Source: a virus. From it: 63,204 bases of DNA. Below the pieces are notes generated by a model. That model did not search any database, was not told where the DNA came from, and saw only the letters and a program-made list of their open reading frames with translations. This document shows positions 29,057 through 37,801 of the stretch, one piece after another; the stretch's first letter is position 1, and every line of letters begins with the position of its first letter. Location: IMG/VR virus record IMGVR_UViG_3300030110_002592, positions 1 through 63,204 of that record. One strand, given 5' to 3'. The position numbers were made by a program, and so were the translations under genes.

Positions 29057-31495
29057 TTATCTTGGCTCAAATTGAGCTAAGTCAAATCCATCTAAAGTGT
29101 CTTCATTAGATTCAAATCTTTGTGGGGGCAAATTGTTCTTTCTTTGATTGATTAATCTAGACTGTTCGGTATTGGCCTGACTAATCCTATCTGCCTTTGC
29201 TTTTTCTCTTTGACTCTCTCTATTTTGAATTGAACTTTCTTCTGTGTCTTTTAAAATTCTATTGTACTTAAATTCTTCTGCCATTAATGATTTTTTCAAA
29301 TCTGCTTCTGCAGTAAGCTTTTCAATAGAAAAGGCAGTTTCAGCTTGTTTGACTTGAATGTCACGTTGAGCTTCCATTTCAATTTTTTGCATAGCACTTT
29401 GTGCAGCTACCTGTTGACTTTGTAGTTGCAATTGAGCTTGCATTTGTTGTTCAAGCATTTTTTGTTTTTGCTCCTGCTCTTGCTTTTGTTTACGTTTTAA
29501 TTTTAGCAATTGATTGGAAAGCTTAATGTTATTTATTTCTCTGATGTCAATAGCATCTTCAAGGCTGATATCATTTTTCGACAAGGCCATTTGAATGTTA
29601 GCTTCACGTTGTGCTTTTTCTTCAGCATCAGGAGATACTTCAATATAAATACCGAAATCATATAAGTATAAATCTTTAATATCATCTAATATAGCCACAT
29701 TGTATTGACCAATTTTATTTGCAAACTCTTCTTTAAAATCTGCATATTCAAGAACATCTGCAATTCTGCATGATAACCCTTCTGCTATTGACCTATAAAT
29801 ATATAAGCTTGCATCTAAGATATGTCTAGTAGCGGTATTAGAATTTAAAGCTGCTAATTTTTGAACGCCGACTAATGATCTTGGATCAGGAGTACTTCCA
29901 TCTCTTGCTTCATTTAATCCCGTTACTGCTCTAATCATATCTAAATAATGATTATAATTAAAAATTAAAGCTTGCATTTTAGATTGACCTGTGCTTCCTG
30001 TAAGTTGCTGAATAGGAACCCTAGCATTATTAAACTCTCCTTCCTGAGTATAACTTCTACCAATTACACTACCTGTTTGAAAATAAAGCCTCAGAGCATC
30101 TTCGGGATTGTAAGCGTTACCTGTACCCAAATCAACTTCATTAAGCCCGTCAGCATCAATAAACACGCCATCAGGAACCATTCTTGAAATTACTTGTTGA
30201 AGCTTTAAATGTGTTATTTGAATTAAATCTGCAAATGGCATCATCCGAGTTACTAATGACTCAATGTTGCCTTTATACATTCGTGGAGCAACCGCAATAT
30301 AATTAGGAGATACTTTTTGTGTAGATGATTTAGGTCTGACCATATTCTTTGCCATTTCCCATTTCAACATAATATTGGTTCCCATAACCATTACTCCTTC
30401 ATACCAAACCTCTATAGTCTTTTCAATTTTCTCAAACCCATTTTCTTCCATCATTTCTTCAGGAGGATTAAAGCTGTCATCTTTTTCAATAACTTTTACT
30501 GCGCCGTTTTCAGATGTTTTTTTCTTGTGAACAAACTTGTTTGTGGTTTTATATGTAAAATACATAAGAGTAGCTGAATCTCTAGCAAATAAACTATTCT
30601 CATAAAACTGAGCTACATTGTAATAATTATACCATGCTTGACTGTATTTTGCAATCTCATTTAAATCTTGATTAGTTAAAGTTGGGTCAATCTTAATTAA
30701 CTCCGTAATAGGTACAGTTTTAATTTCACCCCAATAAAAACAATCTTTGAAATGTGGGTCTTCTGTGTAGCTATAGACCACATTAGCAGGATCTACGTAT
30801 TCCACGGTAATTCCTGCACCCGGCAAAAACTGATGTTTTCCTATAGATATTCCTAAAGTTGCTAAATCATAATCAAATCTTTTACGTACGTCTTGATAGT
30901 GATTCTCATTCATTAAACTTGTTAGGGCAACTTCTTCGGCTATTTCAATAGCAGGTTTGTAATTCATTTGCATATACAAAGCCAACTCTTCATCTGTTTC
31001 GGGTAAGTTGTCAGGATCGTCAGAAAAAGGATTAATATTAAAAGATTCAGACAAAACCATTAACATATCTTTAGCCGCCATTTGGCCCTGAATCATTTGT
31101 TGGTACTTGTCTTTTTTCTCAGAAGACATTGCATCTTGGGCTTCTGCTTTTATTTTAAAAATCCTATCTGCCATGCCATTGACTACAATATCTACAAACT
31201 TAGGCAAGATAGGTACAGGAGTCCAATCTAAATTTAAATATGACAAATCGCCATCAATAGCTAGTTCGTTTTTATATTTAGCAATTGACTGTTCACCACG
31301 AGCATACATTCGCCTGCGATAAAACTCATTCCATTGATTATAAAATCTACAATTTATATTGCTGTCTTTTCTAAACCATTCGTATTGTATAGCTTGGCCG
31401 ATTTGTAATCCATACTCCATAGTTTTTTTCTCCGAATCAGATGCAAACTGAGCCGGGAAACCTGTTGGATTTATATTTATTTCTACCTCTTTCAT
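29057..31495 (-). CDS. Portal protein (812 aa)
   Basis: Forms the dodecameric ring at the packaging vertex. Evidence: it directly follows TerL (ATG overlaps the TerL stop at 31495), has portal-like size, and contains the segments MMPFADLIQITHLKLQQVIS, TGLNEARDGSTPDPRS and VGVQKLAALNSNTATRHILD (about residues 430-560). These match crAss-like portal proteins as I know them. The C-terminal 150 residues are a Gln/Lys/Glu-rich coiled coil, which suits the barrel and crown. The N-terminal third has many Arg/Tyr residues (FYNQWNEFYRRRMYARGEQ). No truncation is seen. Confidence 0.85.
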   Translation of the reverse strand: MKEVEININPTGFPAQFASDSEKKTMEYGLQIGQAIQYEWFRKDSNINCRFYNQWNEFYRRRMYARGEQSIAKYKNELAIDGDLSYLNLDWTPVPILPKFVDIVVNGMADRIFKIKAEAQDAMSSEKKDKYQQMIQGQMAAKDMLMVLSESFNINPFSDDPDNLPETDEELALYMQMNYKPAIEIAEEVALTSLMNENHYQDVRKRFDYDLATLGISIGKHQFLPGAGITVEYVDPANVVYSYTEDPHFKDCFYWGEIKTVPITELIKIDPTLTNQDLNEIAKYSQAWYNYYNVAQFYENSLFARDSATLMYFTYKTTNKFVHKKKTSENGAVKVIEKDDSFNPPEEMMEENGFEKIEKTIEVWYEGVMVMGTNIMLKWEMAKNMVRPKSSTQKVSPNYIAVAPRMYKGNIESLVTRMMPFADLIQITHLKLQQVISRMVPDGVFIDADGLNEVDLGTGNAYNPEDALRLYFQTGSVIGRSYTQEGEFNNARVPIQQLTGSTGQSKMQALIFNYNHYLDMIRAVTGLNEARDGSTPDPRSLVGVQKLAALNSNTATRHILDASLYIYRSIAEGLSCRIADVLEYADFKEEFANKIGQYNVAILDDIKDLYLYDFGIYIEVSPDAEEKAQREANIQMALSKNDISLEDAIDIREINNIKLSNQLLKLKRKQKQEQEQKQKMLEQQMQAQLQLQSQQVAAQSAMQKIEMEAQRDIQVKQAETAFSIEKLTAEADLKKSLMAEEFKYNRILKDTEESSIQNRESQREKAKADRISQANTEQSRLINQRKNNLPPQRFESNEDTLDGFDLAQFEPR

Positions 31496-33744
31496 TATAT
31501 CATTAATTGACTTGTATTACCCTTATTATTATATCTAGCAAAGTTAACGCTTATTTTTGACTGTTGTTTTACAGGTGTATATAGATGTCTTTGATTGGCC
31601 ATAATGGCTAAACCTGAACTAATCGTAGCATCAAATTTTGTTCTGTTGGCAATATTAAATTTTGCCCAATCTTCTAGTGTTCTTGTGAAAGGCATTGTCC
31701 CCATTTCATCTCTATCACGATATATAGCTTCTAAGTCTAGACCTACATATTTTTCAATATAAGACTCAATAGCAGATGCATGAGATTGCTTTACATCTTC
31801 TGAGGAGTTGGGGATGCCCCCTAATTCTTTTTCTGTAATAGATAGTTTGTGTGCTTGCTTGTCGGGCCTGTTCATAGAAAAATATCTATATCCTCTATTT
31901 TTAAAGTGATATAATAATCTTGGTTTATTGTTTTCTATTAATATAGGCATACCATAAAACACACAAGCCATTAACACTTCTTCAAAAAATATTTCTGCTG
32001 TCTGTGGACGAGCGCAGTATTCTAAAAAAAACTCATTGCTTGGAGCATTTTCCATATTGAATTTTGTTAGTCCATGCAATGCCCCATTAGATGCACCGCC
32101 ACCAACTGTTCCGGAAATGTCATAACTATCACATCCAAAAGCGCCAATGTGTTCATTGCCGGGAAACTTTTTTCCTCTCTTATCTATAATCCTATTTTGT
32201 AAATTAGCAGGTGGCAACCAACTAACTAAAAACCTACCTTTAGGATTAGGATGCCATACTACCTTTGTATCTTTTACTCCATTCAACCAACTAAATGTGC
32301 CTCTTGTTAAAAAATGTTTAGATATTAAAGAATCGTTGTAATCGATCTGTTGATATATCTTGGTGAGGTTGAATAGTGAAGCACGACTTTCATCTCTAAA
32401 TGCGTGGGATTCTGTTTTTGGAAACTGACGATAAAACTCATTTAATGCATCTGCATCGTTTTTTAATGACTCTACTTCGTTTTCCCAATAAGTTAAAGCA
32501 CCCATTGAGATGTAAGAATTGTCAATGCCTTTTATTTTTTCTTTAGGATTTTTAAATACAGGATAGCCATAGCGATCAATGTATCCTTCAAAATTCCACT
32601 CCATAGGTACAAACAGATTGTATAATCCACTTTTGGTTTGTCCATTCGAGTTGCGAGTAGCTATATCTGAATCTTCATAAAGCTTTTTAAAATTAGAGCC
32701 TCCTTTATCTAAAGCATTAGATGTAGACCCCATCATACACTTGCCAATAATTTTACTTCCTAATCTCAAACACGTTTTCGTAACCCTCCAATTATTTAAA
32801 ATATTATCAGGCTTCATCCATTTACCGCTTTCATCATGTACTAACAACAAAAGCTTTTCTCCATCATAACTATTATCAGAAGTGTTCTTCCAATCAATAG
32901 TAGTGTCAAGACCTGTAATCTCTCCTGAAGACAAGTCGTACATATTCTTCTTAGTAATCTTACTTGCAGGAACCCTATACGCTAATTCTGTTTTTGGTTT
33001 ATCCATACCATCTTGTATAGGTTTAAAGAAGAAAGGATAGTTAGTAGATATAGGAACAATCTTGTCTGTAAAAAGTTTTTTAGCATCCGAGCCTGTTTTA
33101 GACAAAACACCTATCCTAGAATCTTTTGCTAATGTAGCTTGGTTTACTGATTCAGCCGCACCCATAAATGAAAATCCCGAACGTCTTATTTTTAAATAAC
33201 ACATTCCAAAACATCTATTGTCTGCTTTACACGCTTCCCAAAAAATAAAAAATATCCTGTTAGCTTCTCTAAATTCAGGATATCCTACATCAATCTTAGT
33301 CCATTGTAAATACATATAATGACTGCCTGTTAAATACGTAGGCTTGCCATTATTCATAAACCAATAGCCATATTCTCTATTATCAAATTCTTCTTCAATG
33401 TAGTCTACCCAATTGTTTTTAAAAGCAGGAGCCATTTCATTCCATTGAAAAATACTCTGTATTTTTAATAAGTCTTTAGGAACAGGAAGTCTTTGCCAAT
33501 ACTGTTCTTTTGGTTCTTTGTTTGAAAATAAACAAACTTCGGGCGCTAATGGTAATGCAATATATAAACCATTAATATGGTATATATCTCCAATGGTTCC
33601 ATTTTTAGAAATGACAACAACATCGTATTTTTCATTATATCCATACGACCATGTTTTGGATTTGTTTTTACGAGCAACAACCCCTTTCGGTATATAGTCT
33701 TTTACTTCCGCATATAGTTCTTTATTTTGATCTTCTTTCTGCAA
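31495..33744 (-). CDS. terL: Terminase large subunit (749 aa)
   Basis: The DNA-packaging motor ATPase and nuclease. A Walker-A-like segment KIRRSGFSFMGAAE lies at residues 185-198, where the usual lysine is replaced by Phe. This RRxGFS form also occurs in other marine and Bacteroidota phage terminases. Walker B is LLLLVHDES (298-306). The nuclease domain begins with GAFGCDSYD (535-542), giving the metal-binding Asp539. Later motifs include ACVFYGMPILIENNKP and SHASAIESYIEKYV. The gene starts inside the small protein at 33722 and its stop overlaps the portal start. Confidence 0.88.
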   Translation of the reverse strand: MQKEDQNKELYAEVKDYIPKGVVARKNKSKTWSYGYNEKYDVVVISKNGTIGDIYHINGLYIALPLAPEVCLFSNKEPKEQYWQRLPVPKDLLKIQSIFQWNEMAPAFKNNWVDYIEEEFDNREYGYWFMNNGKPTYLTGSHYMYLQWTKIDVGYPEFREANRIFFIFWEACKADNRCFGMCYLKIRRSGFSFMGAAESVNQATLAKDSRIGVLSKTGSDAKKLFTDKIVPISTNYPFFFKPIQDGMDKPKTELAYRVPASKITKKNMYDLSSGEITGLDTTIDWKNTSDNSYDGEKLLLLVHDESGKWMKPDNILNNWRVTKTCLRLGSKIIGKCMMGSTSNALDKGGSNFKKLYEDSDIATRNSNGQTKSGLYNLFVPMEWNFEGYIDRYGYPVFKNPKEKIKGIDNSYISMGALTYWENEVESLKNDADALNEFYRQFPKTESHAFRDESRASLFNLTKIYQQIDYNDSLISKHFLTRGTFSWLNGVKDTKVVWHPNPKGRFLVSWLPPANLQNRIIDKRGKKFPGNEHIGAFGCDSYDISGTVGGGASNGALHGLTKFNMENAPSNEFFLEYCARPQTAEIFFEEVLMACVFYGMPILIENNKPRLLYHFKNRGYRYFSMNRPDKQAHKLSITEKELGGIPNSSEDVKQSHASAIESYIEKYVGLDLEAIYRDRDEMGTMPFTRTLEDWAKFNIANRTKFDATISSGLAIMANQRHLYTPVKQQSKISVNFARYNNKGNTSQLMI

Positions 33745-34003
33745 ACCCTTGTTTTGTATCTATTGCATTAAAACCATTGTTTACCGCATTAATGTTTTCT
33801 TGCTCAGACTGTATTTTATTTAATATATCAAACGCATCAAAAATGCAAAGCTTTTTAGTAGCCGCAGCATTTTTTAATCTATCAGCAGCAAGTTCATCTT
33901 CAGGATCAGGCTTAATTATTTTTTCTTTAGCTACTTTTATAAGTTGTTCGACAGCTACATAACCTGCATCAATAATTGATTTTTTTAATTCGCCATCTGT
34001 CAT
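33722..34003 (-). CDS. Terminase small subunit candidate (93 aa)
   Basis: A small, helical protein directly before and overlapping TerL by 23 bp. It contains DPEDELAADRLKNAAATKKL (residues 33-52), CIFDAFDILNKIQSE and the C-terminal tag GFAERRSK. I know this pattern from small genes placed before terL in several marine phages. Size and place suit a TerS, which recognises phage DNA. No clear helix-turn-helix is visible, so it could instead be another packaging accessory protein. Its ATG overlaps the stop of the GroES-like gene at 34000-34003. Confidence 0.55.
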   Translation of the reverse strand: MTDGELKKSIIDAGYVAVEQLIKVAKEKIIKPDPEDELAADRLKNAAATKKLCIFDAFDILNKIQSEQENINAVNNGFNAIDTKQGFAERRSK

Positions 34004-34563
34004 AATACTACTGCTATGTTATTAGTAAACATACGATAAAGCTTTTCCCCATCTACTGTAAACTCATATTCGCTGTTAGGTTCAAAGCAAACTGTATCGC
34101 CTTCTTTTACACCTAAATTTAACAATTCTTCATTAGAATATTTAATAGTTCCCTTCAAAGGTTCTTCTTTTGTAAACTTAGAAATGTAATACTCTTCTTC
34201 TTCTAAAGGTTTTACAAAACAGTATTTAGAATGAGACTTCCATTGATTGTTGTGTTTGTAAAGAAAAAATTGTTCTTCATCAAGTAAAAACAAATTGTCT
34301 TTAAAAAAACTCTTTCCACTTTTTTCTCTGCCTTTCATGTCGTAATACAACTTAAAAACATTATGGTGTACAAGGAGGGTATCTCCTTTTTGTATCTCTC
34401 CATCATATTTTACAGGAGTAGCTACCACTTCTGCAAATCTATTACTAAACATATGGTCTTCTTGAGAGGTGCTAACGACAAGCTCTCGTTCTCCCACTTC
34501 TATAGTATTGCTGTATCTTTTATTCTTTACAGGTTTTACAATAAAATAAAATGGTGACTTCAT
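34000..34563 (-). CDS. Tandem GroES-like (co-chaperonin fold) protein (187 aa)
   Basis: Two GroES-like barrels appear in one chain. The N-terminal one has FYFIVKPVKN, then FAEVVATPVKYDGEIQKGDT and LLVHHNVFK (residues 5-71). The C-terminal one has YCFVKPLEEEEYYISK, then LKGTIKYSNEELLNLGVKEG, DTVCFEPNSEYEF and LYRMFTNNIAVVL (about 113-187). The VKP...G...GD..F...I pattern is that of the Hsp10 fold. The family is known in marine phages near terminase genes. It may cap a chaperonin or act in head assembly; this phage also has true GroES and GroEL. Overlaps both neighbours by 4 bp. Confidence 0.7.
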   Translation of the reverse strand: MKSPFYFIVKPVKNKRYSNTIEVGERELVVSTSQEDHMFSNRFAEVVATPVKYDGEIQKGDTLLVHHNVFKLYYDMKGREKSGKSFFKDNLFLLDEEQFFLYKHNNQWKSHSKYCFVKPLEEEEYYISKFTKEEPLKGTIKYSNEELLNLGVKEGDTVCFEPNSEYEFTVDGEKLYRMFTNNIAVVL

Positions 34564-34919
34564 CTTTTTCTTTTTATCGGTGAAACTTTTTTGCCTCCGG
34601 CTCCTTGTTTTCCAATACGAGATTTTTCTCTTTGTTTGCTTTTTAATGTAGATGAAGACATTTCAGACTTAGTAACAGGAGTCTTAGAAGAAACTCGTCT
34701 TGAAGGTCTGCAGTATTCGCTTCTACCTCCCGTACCACAAGGTTTTCCTGTTCTCGTATCTATCCATTTTTCAGCACCCCATCTTTTTAAATTAGAACCG
34801 GCCTTGGTTTTTCTTACTTGTCCTTTAGATTTCCTACATTTAGCGGTAGCTTGAGCAGCTCGTGCAGACCACTTTCCGTATTGTTTCATTATCTTTTTAT
34901 AACAAGCATCTTTTGGCAT
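34560..34919 (-). CDS. Small basic conserved phage protein (119 aa)
   Basis: A very basic protein (Lys, Arg, Ser-rich) starting MPKDACYKKIMKQYGKWSAR. It has the core GAEKWIDTRTGKPCG, EYCRPSRRVSSKTP and a Lys-rich C terminus. This core recurs in small proteins of phages and large DNA viruses whose role is unknown. The paired cysteines of KPCG and EYCRP could bind metal. High charge suggests nucleic-acid binding or packaging with DNA (inference). Overlaps the GroES-like gene by 4 bp. Confidence 0.6.
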   Translation of the reverse strand: MPKDACYKKIMKQYGKWSARAAQATAKCRKSKGQVRKTKAGSNLKRWGAEKWIDTRTGKPCGTGGRSEYCRPSRRVSSKTPVTKSEMSSSTLKSKQREKSRIGKQGAGGKKVSPIKRKR

Positions 34920-34936
34920 GACTTTTAATTTACAAA

Positions 34937-35164
34937 TTATTTAACAAATCCAATATTGTATTCTATAGAAACAGGCATTGTAGCATTAAAAGATTTCCAT
35001 AAAACTATTTCATCATTTTTAATGATCCATATTTTAAATATATTCTTTAAATCATCTTTTTGAATATGATGAATTTTATATGTCCCTAACACTTCCTGAC
35101 CTACAATATAATGCATCGCCCCCGACTTATAATCAGGGCCGACAGAAATCTTTCTAATATCCAT
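34937..35164 (-). CDS. Hypothetical protein (75 aa)
   Basis: Not recognised. MDIRKISVGPDYKSGAMHYI at the N terminus is followed by alternating beta-type sequence (FKIWIIKNDEIVLWKSFNA). Likely a small beta-barrel-like soluble protein. It lies between the YadA-like fibre gene and the basic 119-aa gene, with short gaps on both sides, so it belongs to the late operon. Confidence 0.6.
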   Translation of the reverse strand: MDIRKISVGPDYKSGAMHYIVGQEVLGTYKIHHIQKDDLKNIFKIWIIKNDEIVLWKSFNATMPVSIEYNIGFVK

Positions 35165-35174
35165 TTAATTTAAT

Positions 35175-36215
35175 TTATGCGGTACGTATCGCTATTGTCG
35201 CAGGATCGGCTGCTGCACCACCTGTTGGGCCTACTACATACAATCCTCCAATTGGAACATTGATTGCCGCTGCGCCTGCGTTATTAGGAGCTTGAAGCAA
35301 GGCTGTATTTCCATAAGCTGCACCTATAGTACTAGAAAAAGCCACACTGCCAACTATACTAGCATTAGCTCCCTTACCCAAAGCGACTGCACTTGTATTA
35401 GCAATAGACTCAGCCCCCAATGCTGTAGCACCCGTTGTGCTTGCTGCTGTAGGTCTTGACTGTGACCCTACAACAGTATTGCCATCGCCATCTATAGTGT
35501 TATTAGCTGCTTGCCATCCAATAGCTGTGTTTTCTCTTGCTGTAGTAGCAGAGGCCATGCCCTCAAAACCAACGACTGTGTTTTGATGGTTAGCAGCAGT
35601 TGGGCCTGCACTAGCTCCTATGTAAACACTTTCGGTTGTAGCTTTTTTTCCTGCATTATAGCCAACAACAACATTATTATTGTTTGTGGCCTCTTTACCT
35701 GCATCTGCGCCAATAAACACATTATTGTCAACACCAACAGAAGTAGAAGAACCTGCATTCCTTCCAATTGCAGTATTAGAATTACCTGTTGTAATAGAAA
35801 GTAAGGACTGATATCCTACTGCAGTATTGTTTTGCGCTCCCAAAGCAGCGTATAAACTCTCAAGACCAATCGCTGTATTTTTTGACCCTACTACTAATGC
35901 CCCTTGATTTAAACTATCAAGTCCATAAGAAAGATTTAATTCTCCATGAGGATGCCTTGCATCTACATAAATTAAACTATTTATAGTAGTTGTACCTGTG
36001 GTGGTAAAATTTCCCGTTAAAGTTAAACTTTGTGTAGCACTATTACCCGCATCTAAAACCTCTTGGAGAGTAACTTGTCCATCTATAGCGTTAGCTAAAT
36101 CTTGAACAGTAAATGTTTTCGTTGATAAATCTGAAGCATCTGTACCTATGAGATAGTCAGTTACTGCAACAGGACTTTGATTAGGATACGCGCTAGTATT
36201 GGAAATTTTAGCCAT
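35175..36215 (-). CDS. YadA-head-like repeat fibre protein (346 aa)
   Basis: The N terminus MAKISNTSAYPNQSPVAVTD resembles that of the longer fibre at 38330-41713 (MANKKISQLTALG...TDLFEIS). Residues about 100-290 contain repeats of the form N-x-AIG-x-x-AG or NNVFIGADAG, spaced 14-16 residues. This is the signature of left-handed parallel beta-roll trimers such as the YadA head. No S74 peptidase is attached. It is probably a short fibre on head or tail, or an assembly partner of the long fibre. Confidence 0.65.
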   Translation of the reverse strand: MAKISNTSAYPNQSPVAVTDYLIGTDASDLSTKTFTVQDLANAIDGQVTLQEVLDAGNSATQSLTLTGNFTTTGTTTINSLIYVDARHPHGELNLSYGLDSLNQGALVVGSKNTAIGLESLYAALGAQNNTAVGYQSLLSITTGNSNTAIGRNAGSSTSVGVDNNVFIGADAGKEATNNNNVVVGYNAGKKATTESVYIGASAGPTAANHQNTVVGFEGMASATTARENTAIGWQAANNTIDGDGNTVVGSQSRPTAASTTGATALGAESIANTSAVALGKGANASIVGSVAFSSTIGAAYGNTALLQAPNNAGAAAINVPIGGLYVVGPTGGAAADPATIAIRTA

Positions 36216-36462
36216 TTTTTTCTTTCTTTGTTATTTCACCTGTCTGTAAATTAATTACAGATTCGGCTCCATATTTTTCTACTAATTTTTTTTCTTCTTC
36301 ACCAAAAGATGTACGTAACACTCTGACTTCTCCCATGACTTCATGCTTTTGTATTTCCAATTCACCAAGGATACCTTTTAATTGTTTAAACTTTGTGTCT
36401 AAAGTTCTAAGGGTTTCTAATTCGTTGTCTTCTAGTTTTGCTTTTAACTCTACAGTTTTCAT
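36208..36462 (-). CDS. Coiled-coil conserved small protein (84 aa)
   Basis: A heptad-like helix covers most of the chain (TLRTLDTKFKQLKGILGELE). The C-terminal motif KYGAESVINLQTGEITKKE recurs in flavobacterial phages. No known function. A promoter element lies 21 bp upstream at 36483-36490. Overlaps the next gene by 8 bp. Confidence 0.65.
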   Translation of the reverse strand: MKTVELKAKLEDNELETLRTLDTKFKQLKGILGELEIQKHEVMGEVRVLRTSFGEEEKKLVEKYGAESVINLQTGEITKKEKNG

Positions 36463-36482
36463 TTGATTAAATTTAGTTTATA

Positions 36483-36490
36483 CAAAGATA
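36483..36490 (-). promoter_or_regulatory. -7 promoter element TATCTTTG
   Basis: TATCTTTG on the minus strand, 21 bp before the 84-aa coiled-coil gene. It touches the stop codon region of the upstream membrane-protein gene, so leader and spacing are tight. Confidence 0.5.
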
Positions 36491-36748
36491 TTAAAATAAT
36501 TCTAACAATTCTTCAAGTTGTTCTACGCTAATCCATCCGGCTAATACAGCAATTAATAACACTACAGGAACTAAAGAAGATGCTACTTCTAAATAAGGAA
36601 TTTCACCACTTTTGCTTTCTTGAGTTTCTTGAATTGTTTTTGTTACAGCACCACCTACTACAGCGTGATCAACAAATGTAAGTAAACCTTTACCTATTTT
36701 TTTTAATTGTTTTTTTAAGATTAATTCTTTTAATATTTTCATAATCAT
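36491..36748 (-). CDS. Membrane protein, holin candidate (85 aa)
   Basis: A basic amphipathic N-terminal segment (MKILKELILKKQLKKIGKG) is followed by a weakly hydrophobic region. One clear membrane helix (VASSLVPVVLLIAVLAGWIS, residues about 55-74) and a short acidic tail complete it. Size, charge layout and position 3 genes from the amidase suit a holin that releases the endolysin, but phage membrane proteins of this size have other roles too. Start could be Met1 or Met3. Not coupled to the amidase directly; a basic 101-aa gene lies between. Confidence 0.5.
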   Translation of the reverse strand: MIMKILKELILKKQLKKIGKGLLTFVDHAVVGGAVTKTIQETQESKSGEIPYLEVASSLVPVVLLIAVLAGWISVEQLEELLELF

Positions 36749-36772
36749 TTTCTTTTATATTTATAAAATTTT

Positions 36773-37078
36773 TTAGCTTCCGTATTTACCTCTTCGTGAT
36801 TTAGGAGAACTTTGCGTAGATCCACCCTTTCCTGCCCATAGTTTTTTACAGGCCCAATAACGCGCTGTTAATTTAGATTTAGCAGAACTACATCTATGTC
36901 TTGCTTTAAAACTTTTTCGAGCCGCAGACGAGTAGTTGTGGCCATAACCTTTAGCGCCAAAATGAATAATCTTTTCTGTGCCACCCTCACAAGCTTTTAC
37001 CATTTTCTTTTTCCCGGGTCTTGTTGATGGCCTTACTTTGTTACAGGCCATAGATGATTTATCTACTCTTTTTGCCAT
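36773..37078 (-). CDS. Small basic Cys-containing phage protein (101 aa)
   Basis: Very basic, with the core MVKACEGGTEKIIHFGAKGY, then ARKSFKARHRCSSAKSKLTA and RYWACKKLW. I know this core from small proteins of phages and large DNA viruses, without known function. Four cysteines could form a metal site. It lies between the amidase and the holin candidate, 2 bp after the amidase stop, so it is expressed with lysis genes. A role in virion DNA organisation is possible but not shown. Confidence 0.6.
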   Translation of the reverse strand: MAKRVDKSSMACNKVRPSTRPGKKKMVKACEGGTEKIIHFGAKGYGHNYSSAARKSFKARHRCSSAKSKLTARYWACKKLWAGKGGSTQSSPKSRRGKYGS

Positions 37079-37080
37079 AA

Positions 37081-37521
37081 CTAAATATTTTTGTATTCTT
37101 TGTAAGCATCAAAAGAAGGACACGCTTTAACAGAAAAATCTCTGTGTCCATGAACAATAGCTTTAGGATGCATCTTTTTTAAAAACAACAATAAAGAAAA
37201 CAAAGAAGTTTTTTGTTTGTCAGTACGTGTATCCTTAGGATTCATGTCTTTATCACATCCCCCTATATAACAAACTCCAATAGAACTTTTATTGTGGCCT
37301 TTACAATGTGCGCCTATTCTATCTACCATTCTGCCATACTCAATACTTCCATCAAGCTTTATAACATAATGATATCCTATGCCTGACCATCCTCGATCTT
37401 TGTGCCACTTATCAATAGTATCAGCATCAATATCCTGACCTTCTCTTGTAGCAGAGCAATGAACAATTATTTTATCTATGTTTCTCACAGGATGTTTGTT
37501 TATATATTTATCATACCACAT
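37081..37521 (-). CDS. N-acetylmuramoyl-L-alanine amidase endolysin (146 aa)
   Basis: Cuts the amide bond between muramic acid and the peptide of peptidoglycan to lyse the host. Amidase_2/T7 lysozyme signatures: KIIVHCSATR with Zn ligand His21, GYHYVIKLDG with the catalytic Tyr region, and HGHRDFSVKACPSFD with ligand His126, Lys132 and ligand Cys134. The His-to-Cys spacing of eight equals that in T7 lysozyme. No signal peptide is present, so export should need a holin. It lies next to the spanin pair and a holin candidate. Confidence 0.92.
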   Translation of the reverse strand: MWYDKYINKHPVRNIDKIIVHCSATREGQDIDADTIDKWHKDRGWSGIGYHYVIKLDGSIEYGRMVDRIGAHCKGHNKSSIGVCYIGGCDKDMNPKDTRTDKQKTSLFSLLLFLKKMHPKAIVHGHRDFSVKACPSFDAYKEYKNI

Positions 37522-37598
37522 TAACGGTTACGTCTTTTTTGTCTTTTCTTTTTTCTTTCTTCTAGTTTTCTTTTTAATCGATCTAGCTTTGTCTCCAT
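37521..37598 (-). CDS. Tiny basic peptide between o-spanin and amidase (25 aa)
   Basis: METKLDRLKRKLEERKKKRQ then KRRNR: a highly basic helical peptide. It starts 16 bp inside the end of the o-spanin gene. Its stop TAA shares bases with the amidase ATG (TAATG), the kind of coupling seen between real genes here. It could be a translational coupler for the amidase or simply a short spurious frame. Confidence 0.35.
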   Translation of the reverse strand: METKLDRLKRKLEERKKKRQKRRNR

Positions 37599-37801
37599 TT
37601 TGTGTAAGCTATGCATTTGGGAGTCCACAGATTTTTGGCATTTTTTTTTACTACACTTACTGTGTCTAAGATAATCAAAGTATCCTTCTCCTCTATATAC
37701 TCTATAACCACAGTATCAACAGGATCACTGCTTGACGGAGGACTATCAGAACTGCAACTAGCTATTGCTAATAAAATCAATGATATGCTTATATATCTCA
37801 T
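37583..37801 (-). CDS. Outer-membrane spanin-like lipoprotein (Rz1-type, 72 aa)
   Basis: A lipoprotein signal (ISISLILLAIASC, cysteine 16) is followed by SSDSPPSSSDP, a Ser/Pro-rich linker like that of Rz1 proteins, and a short soluble tail. The gene starts inside the preceding TM/coiled-coil gene in another frame (44-bp overlap), the typical Rz/Rz1 nesting. Together they should fuse inner and outer membranes at the end of lysis. This points to a Gram-negative host. Confidence 0.72.
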   Translation of the reverse strand: MRYISISLILLAIASCSSDSPPSSSDPVDTVVIEYIEEKDTLIILDTVSVVKKNAKNLWTPKCIAYTKWRQS

